A stretch of DNA of 64,000 nucleotides from Grifola frondosa (Eukaryota > Basidiomycota > Agaricomycetes > Polyporales > Grifolaceae), in assembly GCA_001683735.1 (NCBI GenBank), contig LUGG01000006.1, positions 930,001 through 994,000 of the forward strand, read 5' to 3'. Positions within the stretch are counted from its first letter, which is position 1. Every line of letters begins with the position of its first letter. The notes beneath the pieces were generated by a model. The model did no database searches and had not been told where the DNA came from. It saw only the letters and a program-made list of their open reading frames with translations. A program made the translations under genes and the position numbers. Of this stretch, positions 34,964-46,471 are shown in pieces.

Positions 34964-36606
34964 CTACTCACCGTCATCGTCATTTTCACCTCCATCCTCA
35001 CTGACACCATCATCTTCCTCAGGCTGGGATGCCCATTGTGCATTCTCGCTGCCACTTTCACCATCATCTTCGTCATCCTCCGTCCGCTTGCGCTTGCCGT
35101 TGGTAGCAACACTGCTCTTCATGTCGCTATCTGCCAAAGCTAGGCATGTGAGCCGGGTACCCTTGGTATCGTACTCCGCAACTGGGCTGAGCTGGATCTT
35201 TTCTTGTGGCGACGCTGGGAGAGCCGCCATGTCGTATAGATAAATTTTGCCATCGGAAGAGATGGTGCAGACGATGGTCGTCGATGATCGACTTGCGGAC
35301 GGAGGGAGTGCAATGGTCAGTGTATCAACCGCCTTCACTCTGATGGTTGAAACGATATTAGTATTAAAGCTCGGCAGGATCGAGGTACACTGACCGATTG
35401 GTGTGACCGATCATCTCCGCGACCACCGTTGGAGGTTTGTCTGCGTCCGAAGAGACATCGTATATCGACAATTTTTTGTCCTCGGCAGCCGCGAGGAGCA
35501 CTTCACCCTCGCCTACAATACGTTTGCAAAATTTGATGTCATGTAATCGAGATGGATGCGTGATTGTATGCAATAAATCCATGTCCTGCATATACAACTT
35601 TTAGTATGGATCATCACTGGTTCTGAATATTACAAACCGTGGAGTAGACGTCGATGGTTGATTGTGACTGGACAGCAAACATAGAACCGTCGGTCGACCA
35701 ACGTACAATCTCCCCTTCTATGGTACGCGAACATAAAGGCTTTGATCAGCATTCGTTAATGCCGTAGGCAGAAAATGCAAACCTTTTCCTAGCTTGGTGC
35801 TGGCGGAACCTTTCCCGCGCATGAGATCCCACATCCGCAATGTTCTATCCTTCCCAACGCTTAAAGCCACCTTGCCTGATCTATGCACCGCAACGGAATT
35901 CACGCGACCTTGTGGCCCTTGAGAGATCGAAGAACAGCCCAATCCCGTGCCCTAAACAAACACAGCGTGCCGTCCTCTGATGCGGATAGTAAATGAGAAC
36001 GTGAAGGAAATTCCAGGTGTGTTATTGATCCTAGATACAGGTGGACCCATGTCACACAATGAGTAGCGATTGCATTGTTCGACATACCTTCATGGTGCAT
36101 CAACCCACCAATCTCCTTCCGTCTCCGAAGATCCCAGACTTTCACAATTTCATCTGCGCTACCTGTGGCCAGCCATTTGCCGCCTTGGGGTGAAGCGGCT
36201 ACTGCTTTGATGCATGATACGTGCGCAGGGAAGATGAAGATTGGTTTTAAATGGAATTTATAGTCCGCATCCTCTATTGAAATCGTGCCTTGCAGTCCAT
36301 AGAGGAGCTTCTCGTACGAGCCGACTATCGCTTTAAACTTTGTGCTCGGAAGAACCACAGAGGGAGAACAGATCTTGGCTGAAGTGGAGCATTTGATTTG
36401 TGTTTGGCAGATGGAGGTGTTGCTGCTCGCTGCTTCCCCTTCCCCTTGGAAGATACGGACAGTACTCGAGGCAAATCGGTCTTCACTGAGAGGACAGTGC
36501 TGGAGGCACGTTTAGTGGATTCCAATGCTCCTAGGCTGACTTTCGCCTTTTTGTGAGCTCTAGGGGAGGACAGAGTGAGTTTGTTGACGGAAGGTTTAGC
36601 GGACAT
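34964..36606 (-). CDS. WD40-repeat protein Mak11/PAK1IP1-like (60S ribosome assembly)
   Basis: Mak11/PAK1IP1 proteins act in the nucleolus in early 60S subunit assembly. Exons: 36606-36370, 36337-36088, 36030-35783, 35717-35638, 35585-35395, 35339-34964. After a basic, low-complexity N terminus, the family start FKAIVGSYEKLLYGL is followed by FIFPAHVSCIKAVAASP, KWLATGSADEIVKVWDLRRR, SHLLSASEDGTLCLFRARDW, and GKVALSVGKDRTLRMWDL. The C terminus is acidic (EDDEDDGESGSE, ENDDDGE). Two oddities: the first junction needs a 32-base intron (36338-36369), shorter than any other here. Near 35908 one G is missing (CACAAGGTCGCG where CACAAGGGTCGCG keeps frame), giving a premature TGA. Both fit one-base sequencing errors. 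An upstream in-frame ATG at 36615 is also possible. Confidence 0.87.
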
Positions 36607-36760
36607 GGTGCACAAGTAGCTTCAAGCTAAAATTTCCCAAAGAGGAAACCATATTATTTGTTATTGTTATATTTCAACGCCGTTGGACAATAAACCTAAA
36701 CAAAGATCTACGCGTAAAGTCACAGTCAGTCACTGGCACGTCGCGGCGATACCTTCCGTG
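36607..36760. promoter_or_regulatory. 154-bp divergent promoter region
   Basis: Only 154 bases separate the start codons of the Mak11-like gene (minus) and gatA-like gene (plus), so both must share or interleave promoter elements. I see no clear TATA box. Confidence 0.5.
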
Positions 36761-38670
36761 ATGAACCGTGTGTCAAAATGTTCTAGACTTTATCATCGAG
36801 CTGGCCCTTGCCAATATTACTCCACGCAAACCACCCGCCTAGAACAACAGAATGCGACCTTGAATGCGCTTGTCTACTTGGATTCCAATCCCCCTGCATC
36901 TGTTCATACAAGGTCGCTTCTAAACGACTTGAAGCTTGCTGTCAAGGATAATATTTGCACACGTTCTATGCCTACGACATGCTCTTCGATGATGCTACGT
37001 GAATTTCAACCCCCTTTTGATGCCACAGTCGTGAAGCTTTTGCGCGATGGTGGTGCATCCATCATCGGCAAAACCAACTGCGATGAATTTGGCATGGGGT
37101 AGGTCTTTGCTGGAATAGACCGTAGCGCGTTGTTGACAATTATACAGATCTCTCAACGTACACTCCGTTCACGGACCAGTTGTTAATCCATATATACCTC
37201 CGTTCTCTCGAGGCAAACCTTTTTGTCAAGAGCAGCGGTCTGCAGGTGGCAGCTCGGGCGGAAGTGCTGCTGCTGTTGCTGCTCATATGTGTGACGTGTA
37301 TGTAAATTATGCAAGTGGTGTCCTGCTCTGGCTAATATCAATGTGAAGGAAAGTGCGCTGGGTACGGACACCGGGGGCTCTGTGAGACTACCTGCATCGT
37401 ATTGCGGTATAGTAGGATTCAAGCCATCGTATGGGCTCATAAGCAGGTTGGAAATAAGTTTGTCCTATCCACGAATGTCACCTCACCGCACCTATTCTCC
37501 AGATGGGGTGTCGTATCTTATGCAGACAGTTTGGACTGCGTCGGAATTCTTACACGGAAGATCCGGGATGTCATGCGAGTCTTTGGTGAGTTATCAATAG
37601 TGGTTTCATCTTCATCCGCGCTCATTGGAAACGTCACGCAATAGAACTGGCATCAGTGTATGATCCGAAGGATCCCACTGCGGCGCGTCCTGCTACCAGG
37701 ACACGAGCCTTTGAAGCATGTAAAAGTTATCTTCCGCAGTTTACTTCCACTTTGACAGGACTTCGAATAGGCGTCCCTCAGGTGTTCTTCCTTCCAACTG
37801 CGCGTTTTCTTTGTTGTACTGAATCAGCACGCTCACAGGAATATTTCCCGGCCGAATTACAACCTAGCGCGCTCAGCCCCATCCGTACAGTTCTTGAGGC
37901 TTTGAAGTCCCGTGGAGCATCGATTATCCCCGTTTCTCTCCCATCGACGCCTTACGCCCTCAGCGCCTACTATGTCATATCAAGCGCGGAGGCAAGCAGC
38001 AATTTAGCTAGATACGATGGGGTTGAATATGGTACTTGTTCGGCTGACTGTACTCCTCTACCCCCATTGACTCGGTGCCACAGGCTTACGCATCGACCTT
38101 GCACCGGACGCCGACAAAACGAAGACGGCCAACGTTTATGCGCATACACGGACCCGTGGCTTTGGCAAGGAAGTCCAGAAGCGCATCCTGCTTGGGACAT
38201 ATGCTCTCTCAGCGGAGTTCGTATCTCCGCCGCTCACGTTATCGCCCTCTCTGATCACCGTCCAACTCGTAGCGCATTCGAGAACTACTTCCTCCAAGCA
38301 CAACGCGTGCGCAAGTTGATCAGAGCGGACTTCGATCGCGTCTTCTGTGTTCCAAACGTCCTCACGACAGCCTCAACTTCCGCCGTCGATGGGGTCCATG
38401 TGCTCTTACATCCGTCGGCAATTCGAACAGCACCGCCTCTCCCTAACGACAAGGATTCGCACCAAGAAGCGACCCCTGATGGGCTGGACGACTACGTGCA
38501 AGACGTCTTGAACGTCCCTGCATCGTTGGCTGGTTTGCCTGCACTCAGCGTTCCCGTGGGTGTGGCGCCAGAAAGACGAGTGGCCGATGGGAGTAAGTGT
38601 CGTTGGTCAATGGGGGTGTGACGAGATGGTGCTCAAAGTAGGCGAGATCATAGAGAGCTTGCAGGAATGA
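36761..38670 (+). CDS. Mitochondrial glutamyl-tRNA(Gln) amidotransferase subunit A
   Basis: GatA (HER2/QRSL1 type) releases ammonia from glutamine for conversion of Glu-tRNA(Gln) to Gln-tRNA(Gln) in mitochondria. Exons: 36761-37098, 37148-37297, 37354-37446, 37503-37585, 37645-37781, 37839-38031, 38084-38216, 38273-38670. I prefer ATG 36761 over upstream 36683 because it opens a basic presequence ([15 protein letters not shown]). Amidase-signature residues are present: the catalytic Lys in LKLAVKDNI, the [14 protein letters not shown] loop, and the nucleophile Ser in [13 protein letters not shown], followed by [11 protein letters not shown]. Late motifs are EYFPAEL and [14 protein letters not shown]. 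Near 38566 the frame slips (net +1 or -2 in a GTGTGG/GCGCC context); after it [20 protein letters not shown] ends the protein at TGA 38668. The break is likely a sequencing error. Confidence 0.9.
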
Positions 38671-38927
38671 TTCAACGTCTCGGTCTTTTGGTGTGTGAAT
38701 TGTCGGCACCCTATTCAACTCGACACGTAACAATTCCATGAAGCTGGTGTGATTTGAGGAGCCAGGGTGCTGTGTTTATCAGGCTTTTGAAGGATATCTT
38801 TCAATGTCGTGATAGCTAGCAATACATCAATATTCCTGGGGCCGAAGCCCAAGCGAGACTAAACCTGATACAGTACAATACAATAATATATATAGATCTG
38901 CGACAACTCGACGGAGACAATGTATAA
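38671..38927. other. Short convergent intergenic spacer
   Basis: Lies between the 3' ends of the gatA-like gene and the first Zn2Cys6 gene. Nothing recognisable apart from AT-rich 3' sequence. Confidence 0.5.
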
Positions 38928-41900
38928 TCAGAATGGAAACTCATTCGGTGCGAAACTATTCTGCGTGAAATTCCCGCTCTCGTCATAGATGCCCGTCTCG
39001 CGCATCAACGAAGCCCACTGCTCGCCCATCATGTCGCCAGGTGCGTAAGGGATATCGAACATCTCCATCGGTACGTCGGTCGAGAACCCGAAGAATGACG
39101 AGGGATCGCTGATATGCGCGTCGGGGTTTACGGGTAGGACGTTCAAGAATTCCATTGGGTCAGATCCATTCGTTGTCATAGTGCTTGGTAGTGACATATG
39201 TGTCTGCTGAGGCTGAGGTTGAGAGTTTGTAGAAGTCGAAGCGAACGGCGAAATTGCGAGGTGTGAAGTAGCCGGAAGCAACGACTCTAATGTGGGCTGT
39301 GGTGTGTTACGACCGAGACCGAGGCCGAAGCAGGGAAGATGGAAAGATACTCCATAAGTGAAGGGTGGATACCAGCGGGCATCTGCTCAGGCATACCGCC
39401 CAGGCTCGTACTGCTCGATCCATCGTCGCTAGGAGTAGAGACGGATTGCATAGATGGAGATGCCCTCGGACTGGTGCTGTTCTCGATACGGTGCTTCTTG
39501 CGCTTCTTGGTCAGGGACTTACTGGACATGACGCGCGTTTGCCCGCCGAATATTGCAAGCTCGTCGTGGAACTCGTCTTCAGGAGCCATTCTAAGGTGTA
39601 TATCCACGGAGGGGCTCGTATGTCTGTTCCGAAAACCAGAGTATGCTCTCACGGCTCTCTCCTTCAGGTTGCGCAAGATGGGCTAGGCAATGCGACACAT
39701 TATGAATTCGTACTCTATTGTATGCAACAACAACAATGACTTACTAAAGCCTGCCTTGCGCGTGGACTCATAGCAGCACCTTGCTCAAAGAAATCTACTG
39801 CAAGGTCCAGGTCCGTCAGAGCACTGGGAGCCATCGTTGCGTTCGGAGAACGAGTGACCGTACTGCCCAGTATAATCTGAAGGCAATAAATCAGACATAT
39901 GCGATATCAGGTCTAGTAGTGGATTATAGCTTACAGCAGCTGAAAATGCATGCGTCCACATCCCCCAGAAACGACTGCACAATTGAGGACATCTATAAGC
40001 ACAGGACGAGGAGTCAGTTTCAGCTGCAAACCGAAGAGGAGTGTAAAACCTCTGGTAGTGATGTATAAAGCTCTTCAGCAGTACTGAGGCGCAGCGATTA
40101 GCCGCGAGGAATGATGGCGCATACGGGCTCGAGAGTGGGTTTGTGGGATGATCCAGTAATGCTTGAGCGAAGAATGTCCTGTGAATGTGGGTCATAGCTG
40201 AGAAGGATTTCAGTCAAGATTGCTTCACATTCAGCTCGAGCTACTCAACTGATGCTACGGTAGTGAGATAGGAAAAATGACTTGAGCACAACTGCAGGGT
40301 TGTTGTAGTCGTCTTCATCCGGTCTGAGGTACAGCCTAACGTTAGGCAGCGTCGTCTGCCGGATCTTGCGATCGAATTCGAGTACGGAGGCGTAGGATGG
40401 AGCTTTCGCAGAGAGCATGCCGTCTATTACAATGAAATAGACGTCACGCGCAAAGGAGTGCTTGAAAGACCAATCTAAGCAACAAATACATCAGCGAATG
40501 CAAGAGAACTCGTGAAAAGGCAACCTACAGCCGCGCAAGGAGTTGCCATCATCATCAGTCGATTCCTCTTCATCAACCGGGAGCTCACAGTCAATGTGGG
40601 CCAATGACAGCGCAGGTGGACGACCAAGACACATGCACTAAATTCGAAATAAGTATTTAGATCCCGAAACATGACGCATATAGTCGCTCACATGGATCAT
40701 TTCAATGGTGAATATCTCCCAGAAGAGGTTGCGCCGCCTCTGGACTAGTTTGTCATCCAAGTTCCATTGTGTGCTGTCGCGGTCTACGGACAAATAAACA
40801 TGAATGATATTAACATACTCCGAGTTAATTTTGGACTAACGAAGCCCCAGCTATTGAATGAGAAGGACGTTCAGCAGTGTCACTGCAAACGTGACAACTC
40901 GACTTACGCTTTGTGCTAATTTCGCAGCAAGAGACATGAGCGACCACGCACTCTCGAGAGAATGTCGCTGACTACAGAGACTGTGATAAGCGGCGATAAG
41001 AATCACCCCCTGCACGGTCTCGATTTCCGGCGAGTCAAAGATTGAACGAAGGGATAGCGCCGCGCGTCCAAGACGATAGTATGTCTCCGCTTCAGCGCTA
41101 CATGAAGGCAATGTCAAGTCAACCAGCGCCCCCAGAGCCAGTACGAGGTATAGAACAGCCAAGAGGTGTGGGCAACGGTTGCCGTCTAGATTATTACGGC
41201 GGTATCCAGGCTTCGTGGGGTCCTTGAGTGCGTTGTAGATAGGCGTGAGGATATCGTCGACGAGCTCGTCGCGTTTAATTGGTCGGCACCACCATGTGAA
41301 ATGCTCGATGTAAGCCTCGCACAGTGACCACGCTCGAGGCTGTGACGGTAAGTGAGACTCAAGCTGATCTAGGACCGCATCAAACCCGTCTTCGGCGATG
41401 GTGAGAGGGAAGGTAATAGCCAGGTTAGCAATCTCAGGTTCCAGTGGCGGGACGGCGTCTCCCTCCTCTTCATGGCTGCTTGTCTGGTGGAAAATAGATA
41501 GATGTTAAACGCTTAAAACCGTGAGGGTAGAATGATTTACCAGAAACAATGTCTGCAGAAAAGGCGTCAACAACGGAAGCGAATGGAAGGCATAGCTCGA
41601 CTAATCACCTCTGAACCAGCTGACCGACCGAAGTATTTAGTTTCACCGTGATCTCCCACCGTGAGCGTGCCCAGTGCATCAATTGACTTCGACAGCGCGT
41701 CTCTTGTGTGTTCTTCGTCCACGGTACGGCGAACTTCGGGTCCGAACTTTATCGACAGCAATTCATCTCGCAGGAGCGGATGCCGCTCGTGAGAGACACC
41801 CGCCTGGAAAATAGCCAGAGCGTCCTCCAGCTGTCTAATTCGTTCGCTCATCTCCGATATTTTGCGATGCAGCTGATCAGTATCCGCAAGGATGAACCTT

Positions 41901-42287
41901 CCCTCACGCCATCGTATGTCAACTGTGCAAGACGAACGGTGACGGTACAACATACCTTGTACCCTGCCCTGCAGACAGACTACCTATGTCGAGATCAATG
42001 ACCCATGCATATATGCCTGCTTTCAGCCCACTCACCATTCGGACAGATCGTAGTACAACCTCGGCGGACGCACGAACCACACGGAAGCTTTTTGTCACAC
42101 TTCAACTTCAATCTATCGCCGCACAAATATATCAGGGAACTGCGGTGAGATAGCAGTGAGCCTCCATGAACACGATCGCCACATACCGTCTGCATTCCGC
42201 GCAGGATATCTCGCCACGAGCGCGTTTGATCTCGATATCCTCGTCATTGCTAACCTTACGGGAGGATCGTCTTGGTTCGACAGGCAT
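38928..42287 (-). CDS. Zn2Cys6 fungal transcription factor, paralog 1
   Basis: A nuclear DNA-binding regulator. Exon 1 (42287-42187) and exon 2 (42112-42036) together give CAECRRLKLKCDKKLPC followed by GSCVRRGCTTICPNG, the six-cysteine binuclear zinc cluster. Exon 3 is only 13 bases (41968-41956). The next exon has FILADTDQLHRKI and the leucine-rich coiled coil SEMSERIRQLEDALAIFQ. Fungal-specific TF domain segments follow (LGALVDLTLPSCSAEAETYY near 41130, FFAQALLDHPTNPLSSPYA near 40170, RFWGMWTHAFSAA). The C terminus ends GQ/GE-poor with EQWASLMRETGIYDESG and NEFPF. Near 39334 one C seems missing (SIFPCFGLGLG requires it). Middle exon borders are not all resolved. It is a tandem duplicate of the next gene; targets cannot be inferred. 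Confidence 0.85.
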
Positions 42288-42984
42288 CTCGAACGAGAGG
42301 CAGTTGTCGAAGGGATGGACACAGCGAGAGAGCTTGATAACTGGAACTAGAAATGACTGGCTGCCGCTTAAGAGGCGTTCATGACTGAGCTATGACAAAG
42401 TCCCTGACCGGTGGGCGTCTCCCACCGGTGTTGAGACGACCACAAGTTCGTGCCGGATAGTTTACGTGTGTAATTATGATGTTAACCCCACGGTGTCTCT
42501 CAACATGCACATGTATTCGACTGGCTTTTTCACCTGATAGATATTTTTATGCCACAGTTTGCTCACAATTTTCATTGTTTCGACCGACGAAAGCGATGCC
42601 AAGCACATGCAATTGAAATACGATTAATTTTGTGTAAATTATGATTGGATTATAGGTTAGATTGTGGGGGTAAATCCGTAAGGTTGGCGGGACCGATCGC
42701 GCAACGGCGTCCAAGCCGATTTCCCCGGATCCGAGATTTTACGGGAAATGCCAGCGGGCCGTTAAAGTCATTTCACAAACTCATCCTGCACTGAGTGTAT
42801 GGCGTCCTAAACAGCCTTGAACAATTGCTACAATTAAGGTCGAATAACTGTTCTACGTATGGCAGCGCTAACTACTATAATACATCCGTACCGGGATACT
42901 GAGAGCAACAACGATGGAGAAAAAGAAGCCCTGCGAACAGAGTACAGAGCGGGACAAGAACGAATGCAAATCCGATAGCATGAC
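42288..42984. other. Intergenic region between the two Zn2Cys6 genes
   Basis: Promoter of paralog 1 and 3' flank of paralog 2. I recognise no other gene. Confidence 0.5.
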
Positions 42985-45900
42985 TCACGACCTGAAGTTT
43001 ATACCATCCAAAAAGCCAGACTCCTGCATGAACGACGTCCACCTCTCGTCCAGCCTTGAGTCCCGCGACGCAAGCCCGAGATCGACTAGCTCCGGCGGGG
43101 GTACATATGAATGTGGCATCCCTTGGAACGCTGGAGTGCCCCATACAACTGATTATGCCCTTGGTAATCCTGCGGTATGGGGGCCTGCGGCGATCGATAG
43201 TGCTGCGCCATGTGGCTGCCGTACTGCTGATGCTGGTGCGGAGGGAGATTCGTGTGCTGGGGATCCCATGCATACGTGGCTTCAAGCTGCTGCTGAGGTT
43301 GAGGAAGCGCCGGCCGTCCATGAGCGAGCGGCTGGTAAGGCGGCTGTGGCGCCTGATGCGTGGAATAAGCGGGGGCAAAAGTGTGCGGCGTGAGATGATG
43401 CGTGGTCCAGGGATCAGCGGATGGGCTCGGAAGATTTAGAGGGGCGATAGGGATCGTGGTTGGAGGGGTGATGATAGGCGTCTCGTGCTCGAAAGAAGCC
43501 GCTTCAGGGGGAAGCGCCAGAGTCTGCGATTGCGCAGACCGTTGCGAGGGGGATCGCGGGGGCCGTTTGGCAGCTAGCAATTTCGTGGTCCCGGCGAAAA
43601 TGTCCAGTTCGTCTTCGTCATCTTCCGACTTGACGTTCCAAAGCGCACCGTTATACACGGCGCCAGTGTTCTGATCGTTCTGAGCAGCAGCCAAAGAGTA
43701 ATGTGCCTTTTCTCTGAGCTTCAAGAGAATGGGCTGCGAAGAGACTTCAGGTCAGATTGTCTAATGAACGAAGACGCCAACGTACCAGAGCTTTCGCTGC
43801 TCGACGACTATGCTTCGCAGCCTTTTCGAAAAGCTCCGCGGCCAGATCCAATTGCACAATTGCAGCGGCTGCCAGATGAGATTTCGGTCCACGCGTGACA
43901 ACGGTGGCGAACACAACCTGCACGATCCATGAGCCTATTGTCGCAAAAAATGGAAGAAGACGCACCGCTGCGGAGAATGCGAACGTCCAAATCACCCAGA
44001 AGCGCGAGCATAGACTAGGGAACAGGGCAAAATGATCACGAATCACTTTGAGTATGATGCAAGACGATCGGTAAGCAGTCTGGAAGGAATGCGCGTATGC
44101 GCTACGCAGCGGGTTCGTCGGACAGTCGACAATGGCCTGCGCAAAGAAGCTTCTGTGGAGATACAGCAAAACTAACGGACAACGATTAGCCATATTCACA
44201 AGGAATATTACTTCCTAACGTGGGCGAAGATTACTCACTAACTTCCCTGGAATGGGAGAGTACGAAACGTTGCATGGATGCCTCCACCGGCGGGGGCTCG
44301 CTATCGGGTGGAGACTCTAGGTCTTCAAGTAGAGCAACAGCGTCCGCGGGGATCGGGAACTCGCGAACCTTCCGGTCCAAGTCCATAATAGTGTCGTACG
44401 ACGGCGCGACCGCGGTCAGCGTCCGAGAAGCGACCTCCGCAACGCATTGCACTGCAAAGCGGAAGCCCCACGCCTCGACTGCAATTGCAGAGGGTCGAGC
44501 AGTCAGTGCTAGGATATACGGACCGGGAAACAGGGGTCCACGTACAATCTGAGTCGGGCTCACCTTCATCGCTATCGCAGGACTTCCCTTCCCCGACAGG
44601 GAACTTGCAATCTATATATTGGCGGGAGAGCGCTGGGGGTCGGCCGGTCATCAGGCTCTGCAAAATGAAATATTGTATCCGTGCATAAGACGCGGATATA
44701 TAAAACGTACCTGCCATGCGTCAGCGACGAACAGATCCCAGAACGATATTCGACGCTTCAGGACAATCTCCTCCGGGAGCCCCCACCTCGCACTATCTCG
44801 ATCTGAACACGCAATGAGATTGGAATTACCATCTGTAGTATAAACTTACGTAGCCCAATCTGGTGAAACAATCGTCAGCGACTGAGGAAACCGAGAGCGT
44901 CAGTCGCGGCTCACCGTGTATGAGAGCTGGCCAGCAAGCGCAACTAGCCCCCAAGACAGCTCCATACTACTCTCGCCGCCCCCAGGCTCGTTGCCCGCCA
45001 TGGCAATGTAGATGCTCGCCAAATGCAGCGCCTGAATGGTTACGAGCGACGGCCTTTCGAGGACGGGCAGCAGACACAGCGCCGCCTGCGAGAGCTGAAA
45101 ATAATGCTCGCCCTCGGCGTTGTACGGCTCCTGCCTGAGGTCCACGAGGGCGCCAACTGCAAAAGTGAGTAGCAACAGCGCGAGGTCGTGCGGGCCGCTA
45201 TAGTCCGCAGTCGATACCGCCGCCTGCTCGCCCGACGTCTGCTTGTAGAAGTATGGCAGCATCTCGCCAACAAGCTGCTGCCGTGACACAGCCCGAAAGA
45301 GCCACCCCGCGTGAGAGATGTAGGTGTCCGCGAGGTGGCAGGCACGATCAAACGACGGGAGGTGCGACTCGATGAGCTCGTACACGCGATTTGGGGGGCC
45401 CATAGGCGTAAATGGGAAAGCAGTCGAGAAGCGCGTAATCTCCCCGCTGAGAGACGGGCTGTTTGATTCGCGCGTCGATTCGGGAGACTTGCTCTCCCTA
45501 CTTGGCGATGTAGCGGCATTGTTGTCAGACTGCGGCCAGGTTTAGTCAGTCTGACCAAAGGGCGTATATGTTACTCACGAATAGAAGATACTATCAAAAT
45601 AAATGAGATCCAAAAGGGGGAGGAGTGCACGCATACACTCACCTCAGTACCACCTGTTGGACCGAAGAATCTAGATACACCATTGTCGGAGACTGAAAGC
45701 ATTCCGAATGCTTTCACGACGTCGGATGGATTGGAGGGTTCCGCCTCCGGAAACAATATGTCCTCGTCCTGTTCAGAGGCACTTTTGATCTGACCATCGC
45801 TGAGAAGGGGATGCGGGTCGTTGGAACACTTTGCTTGAAGGATTGCAAGTGCATCTTCCAGCTGTCGGATACGTTCGCTCATCATAGCTATTCGTCGATG

Positions 45901-46471
45901 GAGATGCTCCGTCGCGGCCAGAACGAAACTGCGATGCATTCAGCATCCCTAATAAAAAGCAGACAATACTATTCGTACCGAGTGCCTTGTCCGGTGGCAA
46001 GACTCCCTAACGTAGCTGTGAGTATACTCGCAGGAACCAGGATGGAGTGCTCACTGACCATTTGGACAAAGCGCTGCACAACCCCCTCTGGAGTCATTGT
46101 TAGAGTGTTCACTGGAGCACACTGAGACGGAAACGCCACACCTGACATGACTGACACGGGATGGATTTGTCGCAACGAATCTTATGAAGAATTGGCAGAC
46201 GCTCAGCGAGCAGTTGAGTATATGGAACAGTGGCAGGATTCACACCTTCAGTCTAGAGAAACACTGTCAACGGGGAGTGAAAAGGCTAAGACACGAGCGT
46301 GCGGTGATCGCACCTACGGCACTCTGCGCACGAGATTTCGCCCCTACTCCGCTTTAGTTCAATCTCGCGAGCATGCGTGCTATCAAACTTGATTTCCTCG
46401 GGATCTCTCCGGGTTGTAGAACGACGGAGGCGGGCAGCAGCACTATTGGACTTTGAAAGATCTGCTGGCAT
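42985..46471 (-). CDS. Zn2Cys6 fungal transcription factor, paralog 2
   Basis: Same architecture and exon logic as its neighbour. The cluster is built from ISCAECRR at about 46310, KIRCDKSIPCQSCQ near 46180-46140 and RGCAALCPNG near 46080-46060. A 28-base exon (SLATGQGTR) lies near 46010-45980, where paralog 1 has 13 bases. Then come FVLAATEHLHRRI and MMSERIRQLEDALAILQ (coiled coil). The TF domain includes RSFFAQAIVDCPTNPLRSAY near 44160 and LCSRFWVIWTFAFSAA. A Pro/Gln/His-rich activation-like region (43500-43150) precedes the end SFMQESGFLDGINFRS, with TGA at 42985. Reaching that end requires one extra base in the CCCC run at 43139-43142; otherwise the frame stops at 43086. The start at 46471 is chosen over 46558 because the residues between lack conservation. 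Confidence 0.83.

Noticed and set aside
42914..43439. 159- and 127-codon + ORFs over the end of Zn2Cys6 gene 2
   Set aside because: Antisense to the Pro/Gln-rich region of the transcription factor, which is supported by its paralog.
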